Below, in pieces: positions 23,611 to 37,300 of a stretch of 64,000 nt of DNA. This DNA is from Gorsachius magnificus (taxonomy: Eukaryota > Chordata > Aves > Pelecaniformes > Ardeidae). Below the pieces are notes generated by a model. That model saw only the letters and a program-made list of their open reading frames with translations, had not been told where the DNA came from and ran no database searches. Position 1 is the first letter of the stretch. Each line of letters begins with the position of its first letter. The stretch covers positions 100,559,311-100,623,310 of the forward strand of contig CM067082.1 in assembly GCA_034008185.1 (NCBI GenBank). Direction: 5' to 3'. Made by a program: the position numbers and the translations under genes.

Positions 23611-24561
23611 CGATCTCGCTAAGTCATTGATGAAAACGTTAAACAGCACTGGTCCCAGTATGGACCCCTGAGGGACACCACTCATCACCGGTCTCCATCT
23701 GGACATTGAGCCATTGACCACTATCCTCTGGATGCGACCATCCATCCAGTTCCTTATCCACCGAACAGTCCACCCATCAAATCCATAGCTCTCCAATTTA
23801 GAGAGAAGGATGTTGTGGGGGACCGTGTCAAAGGCTTTGCAGAAGTCCAGATAGATGACATCCATTGGTTTTCCTTTGTCCACTGTTGTTGTCACACCAT
23901 CATAGAAAGTCACTAGGTTCGTCAGGCAGGACTTGCCCTTGGTGAAGCCATGCTGGCTATCTCGAATTATCTCCCTGGCCTCCATGTGCTTTAGCATAGC
24001 TTCTAGGAGGATCTGTTCCATGATCTTCCCAGGCACAGAGGTGAGGCTGACAGGTCGGTAGTTCCCAGGGTCTTCCTTTCTACCCTTTTTGAAAATGGGC
24101 ACAATGTTTCCCTTCTTCCAGTCACCAGGGACTTCACCTGACTGCCATGACTTTTCAAATATCATGGAGAGTGGCTTGGCGACTACATCGGCCAATTCCC
24201 TCAGGACTCTGGGATGCATCTCATCAGGTCCCATGGACTTATGCGCATTCAGGTTCCTCAGGTGGTCATGAACCTGATCTGCTCCTACAGCAGGAAGGGT
24301 TTTGCCCTCCCGGTCCCCCTCATGCCATCCATCAACTCGGGTGGGATGGGGAGAGAGGTTGCCAGTGAAGACTGAGGCAAAAAAGTTGTTGAGTACCTCA
24401 GCCTTCTCATCATCTGCTGTTACCAGCTTGCCGGTCTCGCTCATCAGCGGGGGTACGCTTTCTTTAACTATCCTTTTCCGGCTGATATACCTGTGGAAAC
24501 CCTTCTTATTATTCTTTGCATCCCTAGCCAAGTTTAGCTCCAGCTGCGCCTTGGCCTTCAT
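23572..24561 (-). pseudogene. CR1 ORF2, N-terminal reverse-transcriptase part
   Basis: 329 codons in the same frame as the endonuclease piece, after the TAG. Reverse-transcriptase signatures in order are [10 protein letters not shown] (about 167-175), [14 protein letters not shown] (203-216), [11 protein letters not shown] with the metal-binding aspartate at 239, and [20 protein letters not shown] (about 295-314). After INDL the translation turns to nonsense, because about four bases are missing near 23612-23622. The last 15 residues are therefore out of frame and the protein ends before the second catalytic motif. Without the TAG and the deletion this would join its neighbours into one ORF. 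Confidence 0.93.
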
Positions 24562-24576
24562 GACCTCATTCCTACA

Positions 24577-25608
24577 CTACCGGACCGCATCCCAGGATGC
24601 CTGTCCCTGCTTCCACTGCCTGTGCAGTTCCCCCTTCCTCCTTAGTTTGACCAGCATCTCTCGTCTCAGCCATGCCGGTCTCTTCCTTTCTTTGCCCGAT
24701 TTCTTACACCTGGGGATCGAGAGCTCTTGCGCTCTGTGGATCACATCCTTAAAGATCTGCCAGCTCTGTTCTGTTCCCCTGTCCCTGAGGACCGTTTCCC
24801 AGGGAGTCCTTCTGACTATCTCCTTGAGGAGCTGGAATTTTGCTTTTCTAAAATTCAGGGTCCTGACTATACTCTTTGTTCTTCCCATTTCCCTCAGGAG
24901 CGTGAGCTCTACCAGCGCATGATCACTGCAGCCCAGGCTGCCTCCGATCTTGACATCTCCGACGAGCTCGCTTGCATTGGTGACCACCAGGTCCAGTATC
25001 GCATCCCCTCGGGTAGGGGTGTCTATTACCTGGCTTAGGAAGTTGTCCCCAATGCATTTGAGAAACCTGCTGGATTGCCTACAGCTTGCCGTGTTGGTTT
25101 TCCAGCAGATGTCGGGGTGGTTGAAGTCCCCCAGCAGGACGAGAGCCTGCGAGCACGAAGCCTCCCGGAGCTGGAGGAAGAAGGCTTCGTCAGTCGGCTC
25201 CTCTTGATCTGGCGGTCTGTAGTAGACACCAACCACCAGGTTCCCTTTGTTGCCTCTCTCTCCGATTCTTACCCATAAGCTTTCGACCTGCTCATGGCTA
25301 TTCTTCAGGGTCAGCTCTTCACACTGTAATGATTTCTTGATGTAAAGGGCAACGCCTCCGCCCCTCCTTCCTCGCCTGTCCCTTCTGAACAGCCTGTAGC
25401 CATCAATAGCTACATTCCATTTGTGGGATTCATCCCACCAAGTTTCCGTAATGGCAATCAGGTCGTAGCTTTCTAGCAGCACGATAGCTTCCAACTCCTC
25501 TTGTTTGTTTCCCATGCTGCGCGTGTTTGTATAGAGGCATCTCATCTGAGCTGTCGGCCTCGTCATCTTCATAGCAGAACACCCCTCGTTTCCTTTGAGG
25601 TGTTTCAC
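24577..25608 (-). pseudogene. CR1 ORF2, endonuclease part (ends at a premature TAG)
   Basis: 343 codons carrying the AP-type endonuclease that nicks the target DNA for target-primed reverse transcription. Visible motifs are ITETWWD (residues 53-59), with the conserved catalytic-type glutamate at 55; GVYYRPP (127-133); LLGDFNHPDI (about 158-167); and the C-terminal CSDH (227-230). The order and spacing fit CR1 endonucleases. The frame stops at TAG (24579-24577), right after WDAVR. The same frame continues directly into the reverse-transcriptase piece, so this is a single nonsense change, not a natural end. Upstream of the ATG the frame stays open to the element's truncated 5' edge, so the ATG at 25608 need not be the true start. 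Confidence 0.93.
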
Positions 25609-25655
25609 GGGCTTTTCCTTGTTGGCTCCTACTACCTCAGGAGTTTTTCTCTTAT

Positions 25656-28249
25656 TCAGTGGACAGAGGTCTGAGGTGTCTTTTGGTTCTCCACAGAAAT
25701 TTAGATATATCTGCTAGATACCTAAAATTGAAGAGGTGGGGAGGGCTGAGTAGGCAGCCCAGAGGTGAGGTTATTTTCTCTTCTGTTTCCTTGGCCAGGT
25801 TACTCCAAAAACAAGAGGGAAGTGACTTTTGTGGCAGCTGGTCTCAGTAGTTAATCTGCTTTATTTAGTCTCAGTGTTATCTGTCTTCTACCTCAAGTCT
25901 TTCCCACTAGCCATCTCAAACCTTCCTTTTCTGTTTAAGAACAGGGGAAGGACAGTGAGGTTAAGACCCTGGAGACTGAAAAGCTATCATTTTGCAGTTG
26001 GTGTTGGTTGTCATTTTCCGTGACCACCTCTTTTTCTGTGGGCCTGTGCACCTTTGTCATAAAGCAACACTCTCATTAGAACTTTGTAAAACCCAGATAC
26101 ATATTAACAAGACATCTGAAGTTGACCTTTTGTCTGGGAGGGAGATTGCTAATGCTCTTGGCAGTGATTTGTGAAGTTTGCTTTCCTCAGTGAATTTGGG
26201 ATCAGTTTAGTATTTAAGCTTACTTCTAAATCATGCATTTAATTTTATTGCTTTTTCTTTAGATCTACAGATTTGAGTGAGCATTAATGCATTCAGTCAT
26301 ATTTCATTCAGTGATTGTAGTGCTTGATATCCTTTGTATTCACCTTCTAGAAATGCTTTGGCAGCAGAACTGACTATGCAAAAATGTATAAGAAAGGGTA
26401 GAAATAATAAATGCACTATCAATTTGGCTGACACAGTTCAACATTTTAAGTTTTGTTTGTGACCCACTGTTCATCTCTGGTAATTTAAATATACATATGC
26501 AGTGTCCTTTTTCAAAATGTGCAGGACAATAGGTAGGCTCTAGCGTTATTAGTACAATAAATCTTTAGCAAACGAGGTTTCTCTTATATTGCAAGTGCAT
26601 ACCGCTGCTGTTCTCATTTAGATATTAGATTCAGAGGTGGGCAGAGTTTGTTGAAGTTTTCTGCGAGTCTTAGTGATTTTTTTTATTTTTTATTTGGTAA
26701 GTGTGCTGTCTTATTCCTCCTGGGACCACTTAAAATAACACAAATAACTGCACACTGAACCCTTGTTCCTGCTGATGCAGTAGCATCACATTGTCTAGGG
26801 CACTTCTTATCAAGGCAGAGCAGGATGCTGTAGTTGATAACCCATCTCACTTGCCATAAAAGGTTGGGGAAAAAGGATCTTGAAGACACTTTGGTGCAAC
26901 AAATTTGATTTACATTTTGTGTCATGTTTGACTATAGTAAAGAAGTATCCAGCTCATTCTCAGCTCCAGAAGAATGGCACAATCATTGCCTGCAAACTGA
27001 ATGCACTGCTAAAAAGAAACTTAAAAGTTTTTGTATGGAATGGTTTGGGGGTGTTTTTAAGCCTGCTAATCTTCTTATTCCTAGTTTATTTGTGATATTT
27101 CACCTAGCATTGTATTATAAAAGAACACTACTATTTCCTGTGAATTAGTGTGGTTAGTTGAAGCAACTCAGGCTTAATGATGTGTGTTTCTTCATTCATA
27201 GACAGTTGTTGAGCCTGTAAAAGAGGAACTTGTGGACGTTCCTTTTTTCTTAGTGAGATCACAAGACTACTGTAGATGTTCATGTGGGAGGCAGAAACGT
27301 GTTACATGCTAGTAGATAGGGGATATCAGTGGATTTGGTGATTTCATTCTGAAGTCTTCAGAATGACAGAGAATAGTAAGAAACAATGCTGTGATTTGAG
27401 ATAAAACAACTCTGATACAGACTGAAGATTTTTGCGCTTTGGTTTGGGAAACCAAGTGCATTTCCCCTTTTCACATTTCTTCTGTGTGGAGAGGTCAAAA
27501 GTCATTTCAGTCTCTGCTCCCTTGGGAGTTGCAGCAATTTATTTTTCTATGATCACTTAGGAGCTATTGACCTTGCCCCAGGGAATCTAGAAAAAGTAGG
27601 ATATGGAAGTGGGACACGGACAGATTGGCATCAGGGCACTGAGTCCTTCTCTGACGTCTCTGTGGAAGAACTTTTCCTCTCTGCCCAAACATGGATGAGT
27701 GACTGTCTAGCTATATGTTTCTATAGAAAGTCACTTAAGAGTTTTTCTAGGTCTAGAGGTGTTTCTGGTTTTCACATCATACCTCATTTTCTGTTTGGGA
27801 ACCACTACCAGAATCAGAATTTTGTTTGAAATCATACTGGAAGTACATACCCTGTCTGTGATCTTTCTGAAGTGCTAAATGTTTCCAGACACTGAGGGAA
27901 ACAGTAGAAGGGAGCATCTGGCACCACAGCCAAGTTTCAAACATACATGTTCTGAGCAACCAATACTGGGATGACACAAATGTTAAACTGTTTCTGGGAT
28001 GTCTTCCAGTTCACTCAGTATTTGAAATGTAGTGCTGAAATAAAAACATTCTCCTTGGATTCACTAGGGACTGAGAAGCAACCGTTCATTTACTTGTATT
28101 AAAACAACTGTTTTTTCAGAATGCTGTTTCAGTTTATTGGTAGTGCTGTAGCACAGATTTATTTTGTTTAGAAAAGGCATTCTGCATCCACACTAGAAGC
28201 AGCTGAGAGAGAAGCTGAGTGGAAAGATTGACACACTGTATTTTTATAG
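25656..28249. other. Non-coding stretch, no gene recognised
   Basis: Stops are frequent in every frame, the longest ORF is about 80 codons, and no repeat signature is visible. Confidence 0.6.
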
Positions 28250-28324
28250 ACTCATAGAATTGCTTTGGTTGGAAAAGACCTTTAAGATCATCAAGTCCAA
28301 CCTTTAACCTAACCCTGCCATCCC
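28250..28324 (-). mobile_element. CR1 LINE, very short 3' tail
   Basis: On plus, CTCATAGAATTGCTTTGG, then GGTTGGAAAAGACC, then ATCATCAAGTCCAACC: the reverse complement of a CR1 3' end. Similarity stops after AACCCTGCCATCCCA. Only the last ~75 bases of the element were inserted or survive. Its 3' end resembles the fragments at 14708 and 63461 more than the long copy at 22701. Confidence 0.88.
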
Positions 28325-31300
28325 ATGGGGAATATATGACATATTCAGGCATTCCAAGAGACACATTGAAGTATTAATATGCCCAAACATTAATAAGCGT
28401 AAGGAATGCTTTTTTGAAATAGACTGGAGAAGTTGTGCCATTTAAAACTGGCAAGTTTCATCACCTTCAGTTCTTTGGAAAATCCTACCCAAATCATGTG
28501 AAAATACATGTTCATCTAACTGAGATTCCCAGACTTTCTTTTCCTCATTTACAAATGAAAGCTGGGAAAAGATTCTGTCATGCTGAGATGTGAGTATACG
28601 TACAGAGCAAGTCGTCTTTTTGTGGATGGTGGTTGTTGAGAACTATTCATGCAATAATGCTCATCACTTTATGAAAGTTTATACTTTCAGGATTTATGTG
28701 TAGACTTTGGGAATGATAAGGCAAGAGGCCAAAAGCCTTCATCAGCTCCGAAGGTTGTGTGTGGCTATGTGGCAATGCACACCGCATGCTGTCATCCTCT
28801 TTTTTTTGTATGATTTATTAATTCTTAGAGAGTAAAGGTGGATAAATCTTCTTTGAGCTCTTCTTGGCAAAACACTGCAAAGTGTTGAAACCATTGGTTA
28901 GCTTTTCTATGACTTCATTAAATCTTGGCTCAATGCCTATCTTCTTAAAGTATGATGGACGGTGGGTGATGAGCTGGCATACCATTCTGGATGTCAGTAT
29001 GTGTGGGACAATAAATCACAAACCTGCAAGGTAGTAGAGGCTTAGGTTTTAACAAAAAAACTCAGGCAGACAAACACCAAACAGCAGCACCTTCCCAAGT
29101 AGCGCTTTTCTGGGATAAATATTCTTTGGAGGAATGCACTAAAATGAATCCCGAACTTTAGGAGCCATTTTTCAATCTCAGCTTTTTTTATCTGCAAACT
29201 TTCTGTTGGAGTTTAATCTATTAAAGTTCCAAATGAGTGTGAATTCCAGTTCATTGCCCACTGATATTATTTAGGCCATAAGACTTGTGAAATGGATTTT
29301 ATTGACATGTTTGAAAGTTAACCCTCTCCTATGCAGAAGATAACCGCTGAAAGTGCAGACTGCCACGCTTACCTTGTCAAAATCTCTGATGTAAAACCCT
29401 TAGAAATGTGAACAGATATTGATATCTTGGGCTGCAAATAAATTACATTTGTCTCGCCGAGAATCTTAATGCTTTTTAGTAGATTCATGAGGAAGTAATA
29501 AACAAACTCATGTAAAATACCAAGACACTTATTCAGATATTTTCTATCAATATCTCTTATGTGCAGCCATAGGCGCTTAAGGCAGAAGTCCTGATCCTAC
29601 TCATGTCGACAGTAGTTGTTTCCTTGACTTGGGTCAGTGTTTCAGAAAGGAGAAGTGTTATCCCCTACTGCCTTTACTGCCCAAGCTAATAGACCTCACC
29701 GCACTCCAGTGCAGCAGAAGTCTAAGCAAGGGTTGCCCTTCCCTGGGAAAAGAAGGGAGAAGTTTCCAATAGGATGAGCTTGCCTGTACAGAGTTAATAA
29801 GGCGCTTTCTTCCTTCCCTCCCCCTGCACTCAAAGATGCTATAATGGAAAACAGATATGGACAACTGCTTCAGCTGTTTCACGTTCTTTATCTGAAAGTT
29901 ACATTTTTATAAGTAGCTCATAAAAGAGTAATAAATTCTGATTTGCTAAAAGCCATCTGGTTAATGGATTGCTTCAGAACTATTTATAATAGCAGCTATC
30001 TATGTAATTAACAGTTATAAAACATACTGCTTGTGTCTATAAGATGCATATTACCATTGTTTATTAACCCTTTGTAAGGGATGTACGGCTGCATTCTGAA
30101 GTCCAGGACTGATTTTGTTTGAAGAAACAAACAAACAAAAAAAGCATAATACTGAGTTAGCAATTGTAAATACCACTTTTAGCTGTACCTGTGTCTCCAG
30201 AAATTGTCTCCCTTCACGACTGTGCACTGTTCTGGAAGGCTTATACCTTGGCTTTAAACCTGGTGGTTGACATTATCTTGATATTATCTATAAATTCAGA
30301 ACTTGGTGAAGGCAGGTGCGGTGATACGGCCTGTGTTTGGTCAGCCTGAGCAATGGGTTCTGTTCTGGAAGATATGGGTGCAAACCTCATCTTCCATTCA
30401 GTTGAAAGGAGAGACGCGGTACGAAGAGCTCAGGAGAGAGCTATGAACACACGGCATTTTGTTCTGATGGCTGTATTGACTCCAGGTGTGTGGGGCTGAG
30501 TTTTGGGTAGAGTTTTAGCAGGCATTTACCAAGTTGTCCCCCCCCCTCTTGCATTGGCCTTCAGAGACTCGCAGGGCACAGCCACCCACAGAGGTCGCAC
30601 CGCTGGGAACTACCACCGAGGCACCGCTGGATGGTGAGTTGAGCGTGAGGAAGCATCACGCTGTGTCCTGATCTGACTGCTCCCATACCTCTAGAAACAA
30701 ACCAGAAAGGACGTCAAGGTTCCAAGTGTGTGTTAGGTCTTTCTCAGTGGTATTCAAACTGATGCCTAAGAGGTGACATACCACATATCGGTTCCTTGGG
30801 CTGGATCCTCTCTGTGGTGCTCAAAAGTCTCCTTCATACTTGAGACTATTTTCCTAAGTGTTTCTTTAAAAGTCTCCCAAGGATCCAGCAAAATAAAAAT
30901 GCTTAGCTGATCTTGTGTGAAAGGAAGAAGACTGCAAGCACACAGCAATTTCAGAGAAGCTGGCAGGAATTTTTAATGTGTCTGAAAGTGTCTGAGTGAC
31001 AAATTAGTAATAAAAATGTCACTAATTAGACTGTAGTAGAATCTTGATAATCAAAACTACTTGGGTGAGACTAAATATATTCAGATGATGGGGAGCCCAG
31101 ATAATGGGAATCAGCTGAACAGAGAGGCAAGCTGGCAGCTTGTTACAAAGGGAGGCTGAGAGAGATGGTGGCTGTTTTGAATAAATAAGCACCTCGCATA
31201 ATTTACAGAACGCAGCCCAGAAGTAGTAATGAAGGGACAGCTGGATCAAGAATTTTAAATAGGGAAAGATCAGCTCCCTTGAATGAAGGAGGACAGAGGC

Positions 31301-34300
31301 AGTGCTAGAACTTTTCTCTGTGGTTTTATTGAGACAAGTCAGTCTGGGAAGTCTGGCTTAAACCCTCTGAGGTCTGCTCTGTCCTACCAAACGTGTGCCC
31401 AAAGGGGCCTCTTGGGTCCCCTCTTCTGCCAGCAGTGCAAGTTCATGACGTGGGACATTGGTAGGAATTGGGTCTGCAGTGGGATAAATTACCTCTTTAG
31501 GAGGGTCGGGGCTAGCTGATTTTTCTTGGGTAGCAGCTTAGTTCTGTGGTAGGAACTAGTGACACACCTTCTGGGGGAAAGGGAGGAGGCACCGGGAGGT
31601 TTTCTTTATCCTTGAGGCAGCTGGTTTAATAAATGCAGTTTAGTAGAAAATATGCTGAAAATGCTAGAAGTTGCCCTTTGCAGCAAGATGAAAGTTTGAC
31701 AGCAAGGGAACAAGATGTCCGTAGAGGGAAGGAATAATCCAATGTCAGTATCAACTGTTGTGTGAGGAAGAAAAACCTTCACTCTTTGACAGGGGAATGT
31801 CTTTTAAGCAGGAGCTTTTTGATTCATTGGTTGGTGAGTTGAACTGACTTACACAGATGCTGTGATCCTTTCAATAATTTTTTCTGCTGGTTTTAATGCT
31901 GCATTTATGTCATTCTTGCCATCCCTTCTCAGGTGGATTGTGGGAGAAGTGACACATTAAGTACCTAGTTTAGTGTTTTCATGTGTAGCAAACTTACGGT
32001 GTGAGGTGAAAGGGCCTTTGGTATGGAAAAAAAACAACCCTGGGGAACAGGGCTATAGAACGTGTAGGATAAAATGCTATGCTCTGCTATGCATGAAAAG
32101 AGGTTGGGTGAATATAACCTTATTCTATTTTTTTTAAAAAATTAAATACTTTTTCCCTTGCTGATCCAGCCTTGTCACAGCATAGAAAAACACTAGTTTA
32201 GATAGGCTAAATGCAAGTGTGATTCCCTTGTCTTTTCTAATTTACTACTGTAATTACTGTAATGTGGGTTTACTGAGCTATCCCTTCTATGTTGCAGTGG
32301 GATCATTTGTGACAGTGGCAATCACGACACACTTTACTGCTTCAGAAGCACTGATCTAGCTGTTCTTGAAAATACCCCTTTTGGACACCATTTGATTAGA
32401 GGCACCTGTGTTAGCTGGCCAGGGGTCTGTCACAGTGAAGGGAGAGGCAGAGGCACCTCCAGAAGGTGACTTGGAGTGCCTGCACTAACATCCTGACCCA
32501 CCTCGCCCTCTTGAGTAGTCTCCTGTCTTTTCCCGCTGATTGCTAGGCAGAGATTTTTAGGACCAGTTAGCAGGACACATTACGGTCTGTGGGCCTTTAG
32601 TCCCCTTTGAACCTTTAGTCCCCTTGGTACTAATAAGCCCTTTTTTTTTAATTGCTTGCTGCCTATCTGACATCCCCTACTTGCCCTCAGCCTGGTTTCT
32701 GACAATGCAGCTCTTCCTCACACAGGGCTGCCCTTTTCTTCACATCCTGCTTCATAAATAGTTAATATCTGGATGTTTCAGGCTTTCCCCTGGAGAACCT
32801 TGGGTTCAGTCACCAAGAATTTACTCACAAATTTGTATCACGCTTGAGCGATCAAGGGATACGTATACCAGAGGTGGCTGTGACTTCTGCTTAAAGTCAA
32901 AACCTAGTATCTTAATTGATAATTGGAGAACAAGATGTGATTCATATTTAAGTGGACTTCTCGGGAATGTAGTCAGCTTTTCGATTAGCTGGTTGCTGCT
33001 AAATCACTATGTCAATGTGAGGGGTATTTATTGCAATGGGTGTGTGTTTTAGTTCCAGCTTTGAGATAATGCTTACACTCTCCGGAAAGAAGCACAGTCT
33101 TGCTTCCAAAAATAAACAGGTTTCCCCCAGGGAAATCATGAGTGGACTAATTTGGCTTCTATAGTTATCTCCTTGCAGTATATGCAACCATAATTTATGC
33201 AACTGTAATTATTCGCAAATTTGTGTCTGCCTTACCTCCATGATAAAGGAAGTCTGTGTAGGAGATTATTTCTGCACCTGGACTAACTCAGTAAAATATT
33301 AACTGAGCTTGACTGATGCTGATAGATGAAAGTCATTTTGCACAGGAAAACAGTGCTAGTGACTATGAAAGACAGGTTGGTTGAGTTAAGGGCTGATCAT
33401 GCACAAAAGCTGCTGTGAGTTAACAGATCAAATTTACACTTCAGTTCCCTGTGGTACCAGTGTTGCAATTAAAGAATCAGTTGCAGCTTTTCTAGCTGCA
33501 AAGGTGACTTCAGCGTGGGCGACTTCAGCTTGTGAGTGGGAACACTTTTATGGGAACATGGGCAAGTCAAAGCCTGTGCAGGTATTTAGCAGAGTACCTC
33601 ATATTACTGCATTTGTAATAAATGTCTCAGTGAAGGGTGTACACTGGACAGCCCAAACGCTTCTCCATATATCATAATAAAGAGTGCAGTAAATCCCTAG
33701 AAGATTTCTAACTTAAAAAATAATTTATCTGCTTACAAAGTCAGTGGCGCTCCGAGCTGCCCAGTAGTAAGGAACTATATATTTCAATGGATAGAAATGT
33801 ACAGTTTCCATCTGCATTTCCTCTTAGGTCAGTATAGTGGCAGGGTGAGTGAGGCTCTCTGTATACTGGCAATCCTTATCATGTCCACATGTGTGGGTTA
33901 TTCTTACACTGAAGAGCTTTCTAAAGTGCTTCTTCAGTGGGTCCAAGTCATTTCCATTGCTAAGCAGCATATAGCCATAGGAGCTTTCTACATACGTATA
34001 TTTAAGCCATCAACAAATAAGAAAACAAGTGTAACTCACACGTTAAGACAAGAATTACAAGATGCTCCCTTTTTAATGGCGCTAAGTTCCTCTGACCTGG
34101 AAAAGCTAATAATTTAGATAGTTGTTGCATTTTATCTAATGGTTGCTTAGTGCCAAAAATAAATTTAAGTAGTAAAAAGTCACTAGGCAGTACATTAAAA
34201 AGATTCTTAATCATCAAATAAAAGTTGCAGTCTGGGACAGGCTAAAGATAACTGAAATCAAGCAAATGACCAGGCTGTTAAGGAACCTAGCTGATTAATT

Positions 34301-37300
34301 TACAGGGAAAGGGCTTTTTCCTTAGTTGATCATGCCATTAGTAGATGCCAGTGCAAAACTAGAAAGAAGCCTGGTAGCATAGGTATTTTTTGGGTAGTGG
34401 GTAACACTCAATGATACATGCCTGTTAAAAGAAAATAAGATATCCTCACAAAGCTGGCTGTCGAGAAATATCGCTGTTAGGGCGAGCAGGAAAGCGTGGG
34501 GTTGTTCTGGTCGCAGGATAGTGCAAAGCATTAACTACAGCCACCCCTCGACCACACCACAGTTCAGGCTTTTGTATAAACTGCACCCTCACGCCCCGAG
34601 GTTAGTCAGGGTGCTGTATACTCGCGCAAGCAATGGTAGGAGGAATGTTGCAGCTCTTTGCGCCAGCTTGTATTGGCTGCTGCAAATTAATAAATAGCCT
34701 GTCTGTTGCTTCTGCATGCATGTAAAGTTGCATCATGTATGAGCTATGTGATTGTGCTGCCTGTTTTTCTTCTGAATTAGGTCTTGAATCGGCTGATGAA
34801 TATATACAAATTTGAGAGGATAGAAGTATGCAAAATAATAAGGCTTTTTGGATATAGGTGGCTAGCTGAGAGAGAGACTGATGTTCCCGCTAGCTCCTGA
34901 CCTAGCTTCTCACTGAAATTATGGCTAAATTTCTAAGCACCAGAAAAACCACCTTGTGCAAAAGACTAAGATTGCCAGCCACAGAAAAGAGATTTTGGAA
35001 GTTTTGTTAACCTAGGATAACTACCCGTGTTGCATAGTTGCCGTTTTCCCTCCCCATTCCTCTCTGTAACAGTTAGGTACCAGCTCCCCCCCTTTTTTTT
35101 CCTCAGATGTGATACATGCTTGCACCAGTATTGATGAAAGTAAATGAAACAGAGCTGTGATGGCTGACACTCCTTTAAAAAGATGGGATAAAAATCAATG
35201 TGTGCTAAGTGCAAGTGGATAGAAAGAGTGGCAGAAGAAAGGAATTGTTTGGGTTTTTTTTTTCAGCTACCAAGAAGCATTGCTCTCAGTGCAAAGGTAG
35301 AACACAGTATCTTTCTTTTTATAATGAAGTTCCGTGTAACCTGACTAATGGCAAGAAAAAACCCTAACTATTATTATGTCCATGTTCTCGCTTTAGAAGG
35401 AAAAGAAGGAGGCAGCTTGTGTTCCAGAGATGGAGTGGAAAGCTCCCTTTTAAAATCTTTCTAATATAAGACTGACCCATCTTTTAGTGAGTCTTGTATA
35501 CACTGATATTTTTTATGGTCTCTGACCTCATTAGTGGTTGCTGGAAATAATTAAAACCCATAGCAGAAGATCCTAATGGAAGGCAGGTCAAAATAATATA
35601 ATTGGGTACAATAATGTAGGCTTTTTTGTACATTATCTGACTTACTCTTCTCCTCTGCACAAATGGCTTCCTTAACAAAACCAAACCATGTAGTACAAAA
35701 AAGGAAGAGTGACGATATCACTGATGACTTACTATTTTTCATTCTAATTCTATGAAAAAAAGTGGTAATTTAAGTTAGGGCACAAAGAACGGAGGGTTGA
35801 ACCCAGTCCTAGCACAGGAAATACCCTGATCCAGTGTACACTGTTGTGCTTCTGTAGTTTAACTAAAACTGAGTATGCCTTCCTAGAGGGGGAGTTTGCT
35901 TTTCTTTTGTTTTTTTTTAATGAAGAAAAGAAGTTCTGTGTGAAATCTTGAAATAAGTGTTTTGTTTCAATTTCTTCTACTAGCGATCTAGAAAGTACAG
36001 TAGAAAGTGTAGGAAGTGCTTAGTCTTTGTCTCAGTCTTTTGCACTAGCATTCATTCTGAGGGCGAAATTTTCTTCTGGGGATCCAGGTGTGATGCCAGG
36101 GATCATTAGGGGTTTGGCTATGAAAGAGAGGAATGCTTGTGTGATATCTGAAGAACTCTGTTCAAAGATTTATTAATTACTTATATATATAAAACCCAAG
36201 CCAGCATAATAAGATTCTGTGATTATGCGCATAACAGAGGTCGCTCCTTTGGTGGCCATTTGATGGGCAGGGCCTTAAAATTTGCTGTTGCTCACTGTAG
36301 TGTCGCAGGTGAGACTTTTTATTTTTAATAACACCTCTTGGCTCACTTTCACTGTCCTCTATTATTTTAAATGTGTTCTAGCACTTCCAGTCGTTTGCTG
36401 AATTTGGCAGAATCTGTATCAGTGTGCCAGCACTCACAAAAGCAAGTGGTTGTGCTCACTTGGACCCCTCAGAGGTATAGAGCAAGAGGAAATGGGGCTC
36501 TGCCTGGATTTCCTGATGTCCTTGCTGTGAATGACAAAGGCTTTGTGCATTGTCATATAAAACCTCAGAAAACAAAACCAAGAGGTAGTACACAGTCACT
36601 CTACTAATTCATTCCACTCTGCTTATAAAAAGCCATCCCCTCAAGCTGTAGATCTCAGGGAAAGCAGTGAAGGAGTAGATGCTCCCTGAAATAATTTCCG
36701 AAGATTGTCAAGTGCAGATCAGTGAGGGAAGTGACTTCTGGAGTTGAGTGTTTTGCATTGCTAATGCTGGGTACCTCTATTTACTCTGACCTTGCTAGCA
36801 GCCAGACCTAGGAAGAGCTCTTACCTCCCCTTCTTCTCCTTCAGTCTCCGTTGTGAATCTTCCCCACTTAAAATGATAATAGATTTTACTGCCCTGTTGA
36901 GGAGTGGGTTTTGAATCTATTGAAGGCAGCTACAGCTGGAAATTTAACCTCTAAAGGAGTCTTGATTCCCGTGGGGTTGGCAAAGCTGTGCGTCACTAAC
37001 AGGTATCATAGACCAGTACGTGTACCGTAACAAGGCTGTAGCTCCTGAGGGAGTTTTTCTTCTTCAAGACAACTGAGAAGAGAATAGTCCCTTTGATGTG
37101 TCCACCTTTTCCTGACAGAGAGGTGTAAGCCAGGCAGCAATGAGGCTGGAATTAAGCAGTGAGTAGCTGATGCCATGATTGAAAGAGCATCCTGTTAGCC
37201 TACTAGTTCTCGGTAAGGTGGCGTGTGCCACGTAAAACTAGAAACATTACTGAACCATTGAAGGAAATCATCTGCCTATAGTGACTGTCAGGAAGGTGGT

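Larger units (their letters stand above)
22701..25655 (-). mobile_element. Long CR1 LINE with nearly complete ORF2
   Basis: Minus-strand CR1 of about 3 kb. Its 3' end on plus shows TCATAGAATTGTAG followed by TTGGGTTGGAAGGGACC, the CR1 terminal signature. Upstream come, in order on minus, an AP-type endonuclease, reverse transcriptase and the conserved C-terminal region. The 5' part stops near 25655, just upstream of the ORF2 start. ORF1 and the 5' UTR are therefore missing, as usual for 5'-truncated CR1. The left limit rests on the terminal signature. The right limit is approximate because similarity to CR1 fades after the segment reading KTPEVVGANKEKPVKHL. No target duplication could be identified, which is normal for CR1. 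Confidence 0.96.

Noticed and set aside
24302..24922. 206-codon plus-strand ORF inside the long CR1
   Set aside because: It is the antisense shadow of the conserved CR1 ORF2. The same applies to 23114-23671 and the other plus ORFs in 22770-25278.
35735..35756. ATTCTAATTCTATGA like a CR1 terminal repeat
   Set aside because: No CR1 body adjoins it on either side.
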